The translations under genes and the position numbers were made by a program. Under the pieces are notes generated by a model. The model was not told the origin of the DNA. It saw nothing but the letters and a program-made list of their open reading frames with translations, and did no database searches. A stretch of 64,000 nt of DNA, taken from contig JAJGOT010000017.1 in NCBI GenBank assembly GCA_022457155.1, positions 708,501 through 772,500 on the forward strand, read 5' to 3'. The DNA is from Cladopsammia gracilis (Eukaryota > Cnidaria > Anthozoa > Scleractinia > Dendrophylliidae). Shown here piece by piece: positions 11,601-19,265 of this stretch; within the stretch, counting starts at the first letter, position 1, and every line of letters begins with the position of its first letter.

Positions 11601-12999
11601 TTTTTTAATGGGACAAGTAAGCCATTCACATTCCCTGCATTCGGGCCAAAAAAGAATGGTAAATGCCCCACCCCCGGGTTCATACAGCTCAAGTTTAAAT
11701 AATATTAATTTTGTCTTGTAGCTAAAGCCAGTGAACAGACTAGAGTACTGCAAGTTGAGAAAAACATGAGGTTTATTAAATATATTCATCCGTTTTCCAA
11801 GGGAAACAGCTTTTGATTCGAGTTATCCAGAAGTTTGAGAAACCAAGGGAAATCGAAGTTCCACTGTAGTTCGAACGGCTATCAATTCAAGAAGAGGTTA
11901 AAGACGTAAGCTTATGCATCTTCTTAAATTCTTTTGCCTTTGAAATGAAAACATTTACGATATATTAAAAAGAAGCAAAACGGTCAAACATACCTTTAAA
12001 AATGTCTACAAGCTTTTCTAGCCCTTGCTGGACCAGCCATTCTCCGACAAACTTCTCGTTCTTGCCAATAAAGTCCTTAAAGGATGCCATGTTTTAAGAG
12101 TTGTCAAACTGCGAGGCCGAAGCCACGTGGCTGTCAAATTCCCCGGGGTAAATGACGGGAGTGCTAATACCCGCCCTCCGGGCCAAGCTAGATTTAGTCA
12201 TGCCCCACCCTCGGGATAGCAACATGTGTAAATGCCTGGGGGGATGGGCACTGCTGGAATTGACTCATCCATTATATTGTATGAAAGGGGGTAATTGGAA
12301 ATTCGAATTTGTTTTTGAATCTATGTTATATATTAAAGCTTAGCGACCAGTCAAACTTATCGAAACTTAACTTTCAATAACCATCATTTGAACAGCGGAA
12401 GGCATATTGATGATAAGTTATTTATGCAATTTTCTTAATTGTTTATTACTGTTTTTACTCAATTTTGTACGCCGGCGAACGTACGTCCTAGTTAAACTGG
12501 GAGAAGCAACAATTCAGTTTGAAAAAATTGAATATTTCGCATATGTATTATCTTATGGCATATATTTTATATATTTTTTCTCATTACGGAGACGAATAAT
12601 GCCATGTAAACGAAGAAAACAATAGTATTGCGATCGTCCGGAATTAGGACACTCAACTTGACTCGTATTTTCGCAAAAAACGACGAAAATAAAGCAGTTC
12701 AGTTGATGACACTTCAGTACAAGATAACGTATGTAGTGAAAAAGTTTCAGCTCGCTTCTGTTATTACAAGGTAAGAAATGGTGAAAAAAAACAGAGTGTC
12801 CGGAATTAGGGCAACATACTGTACAGACGTGAAAGAACGTCCTTCACTAACCAGGCTTACGTAGCAAAATATCAACACCTACGTACCTTTTCTGAGACAA
12901 CTTTGCTTTTAAAACATTTAGGATGAACCAGACAAGAGTAATGAGAGCAAAAGACAGGGGAACGTCGCGAAATATTAACGAAGACCAATCCAACGCCAT
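5227..12999 (-). CDS. Microsomal cytochrome P450, five exons, 495 aa
   Basis: Exons (minus strand, 5' to 3') are 12887-12999, 9992-10523, 7019-7346, 5774-5962 and 5227-5552. All junctions are GT-AG with matching phases and sum to 1488 nt. The protein is a heme-thiolate monooxygenase of the ER membrane. It has an N-terminal hydrophobic anchor (about 10-30), the proline-rich hinge RPMPPGPPP (38-46), the C-helix WKKHR (137-141), the oxygen-binding I-helix GGFET (308-312), the K-helix ESQR (365-368), FDPTRW (417-422), and the heme loop FGGGKRRCAG (436-445) with ligand Cys443. Every hallmark P450 residue is present and the length is normal, so it should be active. The alternative class (CYP3/CYP4/CYP46-like) and the substrate cannot be settled by eye; sterol, fatty acid or xenobiotic oxidation are all possible. 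Introns 1 and 2 are crowded with transposons. Confidence 0.93.
7607..8214. mobile_element. 608-bp TTAA-flanked MITE in P450 intron 2
   Basis: The ends read TTAAGGACGTTCGCACCC (left) and GGGCACAAACGTCCTTAA (right), an inverted repeat bounded by TTAA on both sides. TTAA target duplication is the known signature of piggyBac-type transposition. There is no transposase. A related element sits at 34204-34680 in the creatine kinase gene. Confidence 0.75.
8341..8730 (-). mobile_element. tRNA-derived SINE in P450 intron 2
   Basis: Read on the minus strand, the head is tRNA-like: A box TTAGCTCAGTTGATAAAGC and B box GGGTTCAAATCCC, both intact for RNA polymerase III. It is followed by a tRNA-unrelated body containing TTAAAATAACTGAGGA and TTTGCTATGAC. 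The tail has AAGCGCCATGAGGC and GCGCTATATAAG. The long body shared with 61969-62285 shows that this is a SINE family and not a tRNA gene. Confidence 0.9.
8831..9377. mobile_element. 547-bp inverted-repeat element with GGGACGATCATATGAGAA motifs
   Basis: The termini are AAGGCTGGTTCTC...ATATAATCGTCC on the left and GGACGATTATATGAGAACCAGCCTT (given here only as its inverted partner) on the right. Inside, the phrase GGGACGATCATATGAGAA and shorter GGGACGATCA pieces recur at least five times. Subterminal repeats of this kind are usual transposase binding sites in DNA transposons. It is non-autonomous, and the family is unresolved. Confidence 0.75.
10761..11224. mobile_element. 464-bp TTAA MITE with very long inverted arms
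   Basis: The ends are TTAAAGTGCCTATCACCCCT and its inverse AGGGGTGATAGGCACTTTAA. The arms are about 150-170 bases each and nearly complementary, up to the GACGTCAACCCGGGAAT / ATTCCCGGGTTGACGTC pair. TTAA flanks suggest piggyBac-type mobilisation. A sister copy is at 56545-56962. It is nested inside the 10597-12821 element. Confidence 0.85.
11514..12269. mobile_element. 756-bp element with 20-bp perfect TIRs, nested
   Basis: GATGAGTCAATTCCAGCAGT at 11514-11533 is exactly inverted at 12250-12269. Similarity continues inward through C-rich and GGCATTT segments, with a poly(C) run of about 20 at about 11540. It lies inside the 10597-12821 transposon and contains the start codon and splice donor described at 11994-12090. 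Confidence 0.75.
11994..12090 (-). other. Orphan first-exon-like frame inside a transposon
   Basis: An ATG in good context (AAAACATGG) opens a 32-codon frame beginning MASFKDFIGKNEKFVGEW. It ends at a consensus donor, AAAG|GTATGT, in phase 1. It cannot join the next P450 exon, which needs phase 2, so it is not part of that protein. It may be the first exon of the element's own gene, a captured exon, or chance. I do not recognise the peptide. Confidence 0.35.
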
Positions 13000-13796
13000 A
13001 TTTTACAGTTTTGTCCGGGAGCTTCCAGGCGGGATATGCTGCTAAACCGGAAGCGGTATGAAACCGAGGTTAGCACGTAATGCATGTATCTGATATTCGC
13101 GTGACTGAAAAACTCAAATCACATGACAACAGATACAGGATACATGCACAGGAGCGGTGGTTTATATCAACTCATTAAGGACGGGATTCGGTATTTCCGA
13201 TCAAGGTTAGGGAACACTTTCAAGGACATGTTCATGGAATCGATGTAAAACCTTTCTTTATTTCTCAAACTACATACAAACTGACTATGAAAATTGTTGA
13301 TTCGACCCCGAAAATGTATTCAAGTCATATATTACAAAACGTGTTTGCAGCCTTTACTAGCCAACAAAAAAAACGATATCTCAGCAAAAGAGTTTTCGAC
13401 GTATTCTTGTAGATTATTTAGCATGCACTGTCACTTACAATTTGAGCTCTTTTATGGTTGGGAAATATGTTATGTTTGGTTTTGGCTAGGCGTCATTGCT
13501 TCTGACTCCAGTGAACCGAATAAGGAGTGCGAAAAATCCACCCGTGCAAACAGTGTAAGGATAAGCTTTTCTTTTAAAATGTTTCATTTTGGGATACTTT
13601 TTTACAGAGTTAAAGAAACACAAATCGAAAACGCTTGTCATGTTTTCATACATGCCAATTTAAAGCACTAAGGTGCAGGATTGCAGAAAACTAGTTTAAT
13701 GAGATGGAAATCATATTTCTATCTCATTGAATAACAATACATCCATTGTATCATGCTTCGTTCTTAAAAAAAAAAACTGAATAAATCGAAAATTTA
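13000..13796. other. P450 upstream region, no gene seen
   Basis: This is the region 5' of the P450 start codon and should contain its promoter. The short frames show no protein family. Confidence 0.45.
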
Positions 13797-14125
13797 AGGT
13801 GGCTCTGAACCCCACCTACAGAATTTTTTTAAACTTTGCCAAAAGTTGCATCTTATCCTACTGATCAAATTTCGACAATAAAAAAATGGGGTTCACCGAG
13901 TCATTTTTGAGTAATTAACACTTAAAGCTAAAATTAAGGATGTTTTCAGCACGTTATACTGTTCCTATAGTAACATATTGTGTCACAAAAATGATAACAA
14001 CGTGTTCACCAATCATTGGGCATTCGTTTGATATCATGATTGTAACATCAACTGTTAAAGAGTGGTTATAATGACCCATCAAATTCTAAATCTTAAAAAG
14101 TGCTGGAAACTGTTGGGAGCCACCT
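13797..14125. mobile_element. 329-bp MITE, AGGTGGCTC ends
   Basis: AGGTGGCTC at 13797-13805 is inverted exactly at 14117-14125 (GAGCCACCT). The interior is AT-rich and non-coding. Confidence 0.55.
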
Positions 14126-14277
14126 GACGTAAGGTGGCTTCATTAGCTCGATAAAGCACCTGCTTGAGGTAGGGAATTATGGCAGTATAATAAACTCGAT
14201 CTGGCCAATCATAACATGCTCCTTTCTTTGAACGAGGAATGACGAGTTTTACAACACGTTTTAATATTGCCTATATC
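14126..14277 (+). repeat. Dispersed repeat, also at about 35303-35403
   Basis: The stretches 'actcgataaa...cacctgct' and 'gaacgaggaatgac.agtttta.aac.cgttttaatattgcc' are shared with the creatine kinase intron 3' end. Because an unrelated gene carries the same DNA, the first residues of the long frame that starts at 14239 are repeat-derived and not protein. Confidence 0.75.
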
Positions 14278-14352
14278 ATACTTACTATTATTTTTACAGC
14301 ATTCAAATTAATTAAAATTAAGATTTTCACTTATTTTTTTCAGTTTGCTGGA

Positions 14353-16686
14353 ATGGAAACTGGGTTTGGTACAGCAATAGATATTTCCTTGAACTTCGGA
14401 AAAACATTACTCAAAAACAGACAACAACAGAAAGCATATTCGGTCTTCAGAGAATGCCTCAACATCTCTGAAAGCACAGGCCATCCAACTTCCATCGCAG
14501 CATCCCTTGGCTGTCTAGGAATGTTTTTTATGTCAAACGACATGGCTCGCGGAATATCCTATTATGAACAAGCTTTAGAAATTTTAAACAATTGTGAAGT
14601 CAAAGAAGGCAGCACAGAAGGAAAGAAAGGGGATGCTAAAATAAGGCGACGAAATCAAGAGATAATGGCAGATGTATACGCTTCGCTTGGGTCGGCAAAA
14701 CGCAAAAGGAATGATTTGACTACATCAATCCACTGCTTTCAAAATTACCTGGGTGTCTGCGAAGAGTTAGGGGACACTTACGGGAAAGCTATGGCATATG
14801 GACACTTGGGCGCTGTGCACAGAAATCTAGGACAAATTCATCAAGCCATGGAGTGCTTTAAAAAGGAACTTCAAATCACAAAAGAAATAGGGAATAAAGG
14901 CCTGGAATTTCACGCTCACACTAATTTGGGACTTTGTTTCCGCGATGTTGGAGAATACCTTCAGGCGCTTCATTGTTATGAGAAATCGCTTGCTGTTGCT
15001 ATGGCAACGAGAAGTAAAGAGAATGAGGGTGGTGCTTATTCGAATTTGAGTAACGTGTATCGTTACCTTGGTGATGCGACCAAAGCTGTAGAATGTTCTA
15101 AGAAGTCTCTTGAATTGGCTACAGAGTTAGGAGACCTTAGAGGCCAGTTTACTGCCAGCGGCGGACTGGGAAATGCGTACTGCGCATCGGGTGATTTCAA
15201 AACTGGCTCAACCTACTTCCAAGAGAACGCTAATCTAGCCAGGAGAATTGGAGACAAAGCGCTGATCGCTCGCGCAGAACACAGCTTAGGGCTCGCTTTT
15301 TCGTTCCGTGAAGACTACAGAGAGGCACTTACTCACCACGGAACAGCGCAGCGCCTGTTTAAAGAGGCTGGAATGAGGTTGCCCGCTTATCACGCCATGT
15401 TAGGCAGTGCAAAGTGTCTGCGCACGTTACAGCAGTACAAAGCGGCCAGCGGTATTTACCAAGAGTGTATTAAGGACTACGAAGAAATGCGCTCGCACCT
15501 GGGAAATCAGGAAAACCTCAAATTGTCAATCGGAGATTTGCACGTCGTAGTGTACAAAGCTCTCGCCTACACCCTGCTTCAAGATGACCAAGTTGAAAAC
15601 GCAATGTTAGTAGAAGACCGCGGGCGTGCCGTGGCACTCAAAGATCTTCTTTACCACAAGTTTGCGGTGAAATCAGCGTACAAGAGAATTAAGGAGCGGG
15701 GTATGGAAGATAGTAAACTTGTCGCCAGCTTTGTGGTAAAACTGTCAAAGGATGCAGAGCTTACTGCGCTGATGTACTCATTCTTCAACGGTCAAATGTG
15801 CACGTGGGTTGTCTCAAGATTGCGCGTGGACTGCGTACGACCGTGGGGAGAGAAAGAAACCGAAAAATACTGGGCATTAACGGAACTTGTCGATTCGTCA
15901 ATAGCAGAGATCAGACAAGGAATACGAGGAATGGTTGAAGACAGAGAGTTTTACGCCTCCGAAGCAGACAGCTATGACGATATTTTTGCTGTTCAAGAAT
16001 CAATGTCCTTGCCTTGGAGTCTTTTCGATAAAGACGCAGCAAACCCCAAAGGCGCCTACAAAGTCCAGTTAACCAGAAAGGGACTTCCTAGCAGCAGTGC
16101 GACTAAGCCGAGTGATGTTTCTGAGCCAGGTGGTTCTCTGCGCCAGTTGTACGACATTCTAATCAAACCAGTTGAGCATCTTATTCAAGGAAATAAGCTC
16201 TTGATCATCCCTGAAGCCGTCCTTTTTCGTCTTCCTTTCTCTGCCTTGCTGGACGACAAAGGAACCTTCCTCTCCAAGAAATTCAGTATTCAAATGTGTA
16301 CTTCGCTCGAAACCTTGGCAATTATCTCTGAACGTCCCAAACGAGAATTTCAAGGTGGGGCACTTGTGATTGGTAACCCGTTTGTAGGGCGTGTCCGCAG
16401 AAGAGGTGAAGAAGTGAACCCCTGTGGGCTTCCAGGGGCGGAAAGAGAAGCTGAGCGAGTGGCGTCCTACCTCCATACTACGCCCCTTACACAGCGAATG
16501 GCAACTAAATCGCGTGTTATCAAACACCTTACTAAAGCGATTATAGTTCACATTGCTGCCCATGGCGATCCTGCGAAAGGGGAGATTGTTCTTTCACCAG
16601 ATCCAGACCCTGCTCGAGGAAACCGCCTGCCTACCGAGGAAGAGTACATGTTGACATGCGCAGATATCGCCTCGCTGACCCTCTGA
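14353..16686 (+). CDS. TPR-CHAT protein, stopped inside the CHAT domain
   Basis: From Met at 14353 the frame gives 777 residues to a TGA at 16684-16686. A strong acceptor (polypyrimidine then TTTCAG, AG at 14342-14343) lies just upstream, so this is an internal or second exon and the 5' exon is not identified. The N-terminal 400 or so residues are tandem TPR helices of about 40 residues (for example YGHLGAVHRNLGQIHQAMEC, HTNLGLCFRDVGEYLQALHC). The C-terminal part is a CHAT domain, a clan CD (caspase/separase-like) cysteine protease fold, with LLIIPEAVLFRLPFSAL, the LVIGNP strand, GLPGAEREAERV and the catalytic HIAAHGDP. The frame resumes after the stop with the catalytic Cys. TPR-CHAT proteins are abundant in corals; a substrate or signalling role is not known from sequence. 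Confidence 0.85.
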   Translation: METGFGTAIDISLNFGKTLLKNRQQQKAYSVFRECLNISESTGHPTSIAASLGCLGMFFMSNDMARGISYYEQALEILNNCEVKEGSTEGKKGDAKIRRRNQEIMADVYASLGSAKRKRNDLTTSIHCFQNYLGVCEELGDTYGKAMAYGHLGAVHRNLGQIHQAMECFKKELQITKEIGNKGLEFHAHTNLGLCFRDVGEYLQALHCYEKSLAVAMATRSKENEGGAYSNLSNVYRYLGDATKAVECSKKSLELATELGDLRGQFTASGGLGNAYCASGDFKTGSTYFQENANLARRIGDKALIARAEHSLGLAFSFREDYREALTHHGTAQRLFKEAGMRLPAYHAMLGSAKCLRTLQQYKAASGIYQECIKDYEEMRSHLGNQENLKLSIGDLHVVVYKALAYTLLQDDQVENAMLVEDRGRAVALKDLLYHKFAVKSAYKRIKERGMEDSKLVASFVVKLSKDAELTALMYSFFNGQMCTWVVSRLRVDCVRPWGEKETEKYWALTELVDSSIAEIRQGIRGMVEDREFYASEADSYDDIFAVQESMSLPWSLFDKDAANPKGAYKVQLTRKGLPSSSATKPSDVSEPGGSLRQLYDILIKPVEHLIQGNKLLIIPEAVLFRLPFSALLDDKGTFLSKKFSIQMCTSLETLAIISERPKREFQGGALVIGNPFVGRVRRRGEEVNPCGLPGAEREAERVASYLHTTPLTQRMATKSRVIKHLTKAIIVHIAAHGDPAKGEIVLSPDPDPARGNRLPTEEEYMLTCADIASLTL

Positions 16687-17040
16687 GCTCGTCTGGTTGT
16701 GCTCAGCTGCTGTCAAACTGCGCAAGGAGATATCCGAGCCGAAGGGGTTGTTGGTATTGCTCGTTCCTTTCTGGGGGTTGGTGCGAGTGCAGTGGTTGTG
16801 ACGTTGTGGGCTATTGATGATAACGCCACTTTGGCTTTCATGGAACTGTTCTATAAACACGTGACCACAAACCTGTCCGTATGTCAAGCGCTTCAGCGGA
16901 GCATGAAGACCATGCAAGAAAGAGAAGATTATAAAAGAATCTCTAACTGGGCGCCATTTTATGTAATTGGAGAAGACGTGAAACTCAGTAATGATGAAAT
17001 ACAGCGACTCAAGGATAAAGCGGACAATTTCTCAGCGTAA
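16687..17040 (+). pseudogene. Remainder of the CHAT domain, in frame after the TGA
   Basis: In the same frame as 14353-16686, the sequence continues ARLVVLSCCQTAQGD, the nucleophile-Cys motif of CHAT domains, then the expected GVVGIARSFLGVGASAVVVT and WAIDDNATLAFMELFYKH segments, and ends at TAA after VIGEDVKL. Everything downstream of the stop is well preserved, so the break is young, or it is read through, or it is an allele or sequencing error. Without this part the protein has the catalytic His but not the Cys. Confidence 0.85.
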
Positions 17041-17199
17041 CAAATTAACATATCTTTGAATACGGTCAAGAAAATTCATCAAGGAATAGTCAGCTTAGTG
17101 AACAAGTCTCGAAGTCAGACGGCTGTCTGGAATTTTTGCTCTCAAGAGGATACCACTTTACGCTTTTCCTGCATGCGCCGCCTATCCTTTGCTCCCCAC

Positions 17200-18205
17200 T
17201 ATTTGAACGCCTTTAACAGGCTCAGAAGGCGACTTTTTAAAGTGGGCAATACTCTTAAGCTGAAGCCTGACTTTATTAACCACAAGAAATAAAAATGATT
17301 GACGTTCTTATCTCTAATTCTAGTGAGCTTTCTGATGCTTTTAATAACCATTTTTCAACAATTGGGCCCAGACTTGCCAATGAGATACCTCTAATCCACC
17401 GTAGGAAAAAAGATGGCGGCTGTTCATTTTACCACCATACCTTGCGGACCTAACACAGCACATAAGGCACAAAGAAAGCCAAAATTTTACAATATTTGTT
17501 CCAGTACTAAGGACAATGTGTAGACTAGGTTTGAAGATTTTATAACTTTTCTTTACATTTTTATGAACGTTGTTAAGGTTTTTGTGCGCTAAGAATTATG
17601 GGTAAATGTACCAGTCGCCATCTTTTTTCCTACCGAGGATTGCTGATGATGATTCGAGTTATACCAATTATATCACTGGCAATAGCAACGCATTCCATTT
17701 CTGTCCAACTAGCAGTAGTATTGTTTTTTTCTCATCTAAACCAATTATCAAGATCTAAAGCAACAGGTCTTGATAATATTTCTGCTAGATTAATCCCTGA
17801 ATGTGTTGATCTTATTTCAGTCTCTTTATGAGACCTCTTTAACTTCTGGTGTATTTCCTGACGATTGCAAATGTGCTAGAGTTACTCCGGTGTTCAAACG
17901 GGGTGAGCCGTCTGATCTAAATAATTATCGACCAATTTCATTTCAGTAGTTGCTAAAGTGTTTGACTTTATAGCTTTGTGACTAAAGAAGACATAATTTC
18001 TAATCAACAGTCCGGTTTTCGCTCATTACACTCAACAGTTACTACCCTTTTAGGAGCTACTGATAGTTGGGCATTTACATGTAACATTGATCGCGAAAAT
18101 GTTAAATGCCGTAGTTTTTTTTTTTTTCGATTTAAGAAAAGCGTTCGACGCTGTCGATCGTGATTCTTTTAGCTAAAATGAACCTTTACGGAGTACAAGG
18201 AGTAG
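17200..18205 (+). mobile_element. Broken non-LTR retrotransposon (LINE) reverse transcriptase
   Basis: Pieces in changing frames read as a LINE ORF2: SSELSDAFNNHFSTIGPRLA (about 17322-17381), SKATGLDNISARLIPECVD (about 17755-17810), GVFPDDCKCARVTPVFKRGE then NNYRPISF (about 17848-17945), ISNQQSGFRSLHSTVTTL (about 17996-18049) and FDLRKAFDAVDRDSF (about 18126-18170), the last being the first catalytic-Asp region of the RT. Stops and frameshifts make it dead. It resembles the CR1/L2-jockey part of the LINE tree. A MITE interrupts it at 17392-17643, and a CAGT-ended element truncates it at about 18213. Confidence 0.85.
17392..17643. mobile_element. MITE inserted in the LINE
   Basis: The segment ATCCACCGTAGGAAAAAAGA continuing to TGGCG on the left is inverted at the right as CGCCATCTTTTTTCCTACCG continuing to AGGAT. 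Removing this block restores a plausible LINE reading, which supports a later insertion. Confidence 0.7.
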
Positions 18206-18212
18206 CTGTTGA

Positions 18213-18590
18213 CAGTCGAACCTCCACTAACGGACACCTCCCGTAAGCGGACACCTCCTTTAAGCGGACACCAACACTGCATTTTTACGTCCCGTAAGCG
18301 GACACGGACACCTATTTAATACGCACCTCTCGTAACATGCTCTGTGATTGGTTGATACATGCGGCAGGGTTGCGAGGGTTGCAAGCATATGATTGGCTTC
18401 TTCATAATTATTACATTGATTATAATAATTATTATAATTATTAATTACATAATTGGTTTCTGCGATGTCAATGGTAATAAAAAAACCGCATTTTTCTTGT
18501 TGACCAATCACAGAGCTTGTTCCGAGAGGTGTGTACTGCCTCTATTCGTGGTCCACAGAGTCTAAAATAACCTCCTGTAAGCGGACAGTA
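18213..18590. mobile_element. CAGT-ended non-autonomous element with GTAAGCGGACACC repeats
   Basis: It begins CAGTCGAACCTCCACTAACG and has several copies of a CGTAAGCGGACACCT-type motif near the left end and one near 18575. A central inverted pair, CTCTGTGATTGGTTGA (about 18340) and TTGACCAATCACAGAG (about 18497), flanks an ATT-rich core. The CAGTCGAACC start resembles pogo/Tigger termini. The right end is unclear. Confidence 0.55.
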
Positions 18591-19116
18591 AACGATATCG
18601 AGAAAATTTCTTGCAAAATAGGTTCGATTTTAATGGTTTTAATTATGCTTGATCTAAACAATAGCGAAGTGTGAGTCTGAACAGTACAGTTTCATGTCAG
18701 GAAACTAGTCATTTCGATTCCATAGTGTCGGATATCTTAAGAGAGGGAACCGCGAAAGCAGACACCCATCGATAGCTTTTTACGTCCCTAAGGACACCGT
18801 CTTTGCGTCCCTCTCCTCCTGCTAGTACGCTCGAGATATCATTACCATGAAAGAGGGCTGAAATACACGGATCTTTAAATTTGGTTTTTTAATGGGCTTA
18901 GTCGATTCATTCTGGAGATTCAGTTGCTTTTATTCGACTCGCCGAAATGTTAATTAAATATTCATTGGATGAGCAAAATTCAATCATAACAACCAACAAT
19001 TTCTAATCATATTAAGTCTATTAAAGGACAGAAATAGACCGTTCTTCTTCCAAACTTGTGACGGCGAATGTAAAATTTCAGTTCAAGGAAATAGTACATT
19101 TGCTTTTGTAATTATA

Positions 19117-19265
19117 CAGTCAGCAACTCTCTCAAAGCGGACAGACCTGCAAAGCGGACAGACCTTCAAATCGGACAGACCTGTAAAGCGGACAGACCTG
19201 TAAAGCGGACAGGCCTGTAAAGTGGACAGGCCTGTAAAGCGGACAGACCTGTAAAGCGAACACCT
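19117..19265 (+). repeat. Tandem AAAGCGGACAGACCTGT repeat at a CAGT end
   Basis: After TA-CAGTCAGCAACTCTCTC come about eight copies of a 15-17-bp unit, AAAGCGGACAGACCTGT. The unit is related to the GTAAGCGGACACC motif of 18213-18590, so the two elements look like relatives whose subterminal repeats have expanded. Confidence 0.75.

Larger units (their letters stand above)
10597..12821. mobile_element. 2.2-kb TA-flanked CAGT-ended DNA transposon in P450 intron 1
   Basis: The left end is TA then CAGTATGTTACCCTAATTCC, and the right end is GGAATTAGGGCAACATACTG then TA. A TA target and CAGT termini are known features of the Tc1/mariner-pogo group. Further TIR-like copies (ACCTAATTCCGGACA at about 11477 and GTCCGGAATTAGGACA at about 12637) lie inside. 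Two other inverted-repeat elements are nested within it, and I see no transposase. It fills almost the whole of intron 1. Confidence 0.78.

Noticed and set aside
11994..12090. Alternative first exon of the P450
   Set aside because: Its donor leaves phase 1 while P450 exon 2 requires phase 2; the 12887-12999 exon fits exactly and encodes the expected anchor and hinge.
13294..13671. 125-residue open frame
   Set aside because: No family resemblance, poor composition, no splice or promoter context, and it lies next to a MITE.
14239..14352. First 38 residues of the long TPR-CHAT reading frame
   Set aside because: The DNA is shared with a creatine kinase intron and is followed by a strong splice acceptor at 14342-14343, so it is repeat and intron, not protein.
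16684..16686. Selenocysteine codon in the CHAT protein
   Set aside because: I could not find a SECIS-like element downstream, and the position is not a known selenocysteine site in CHAT proteins; nonsense mutation or readthrough is simpler.
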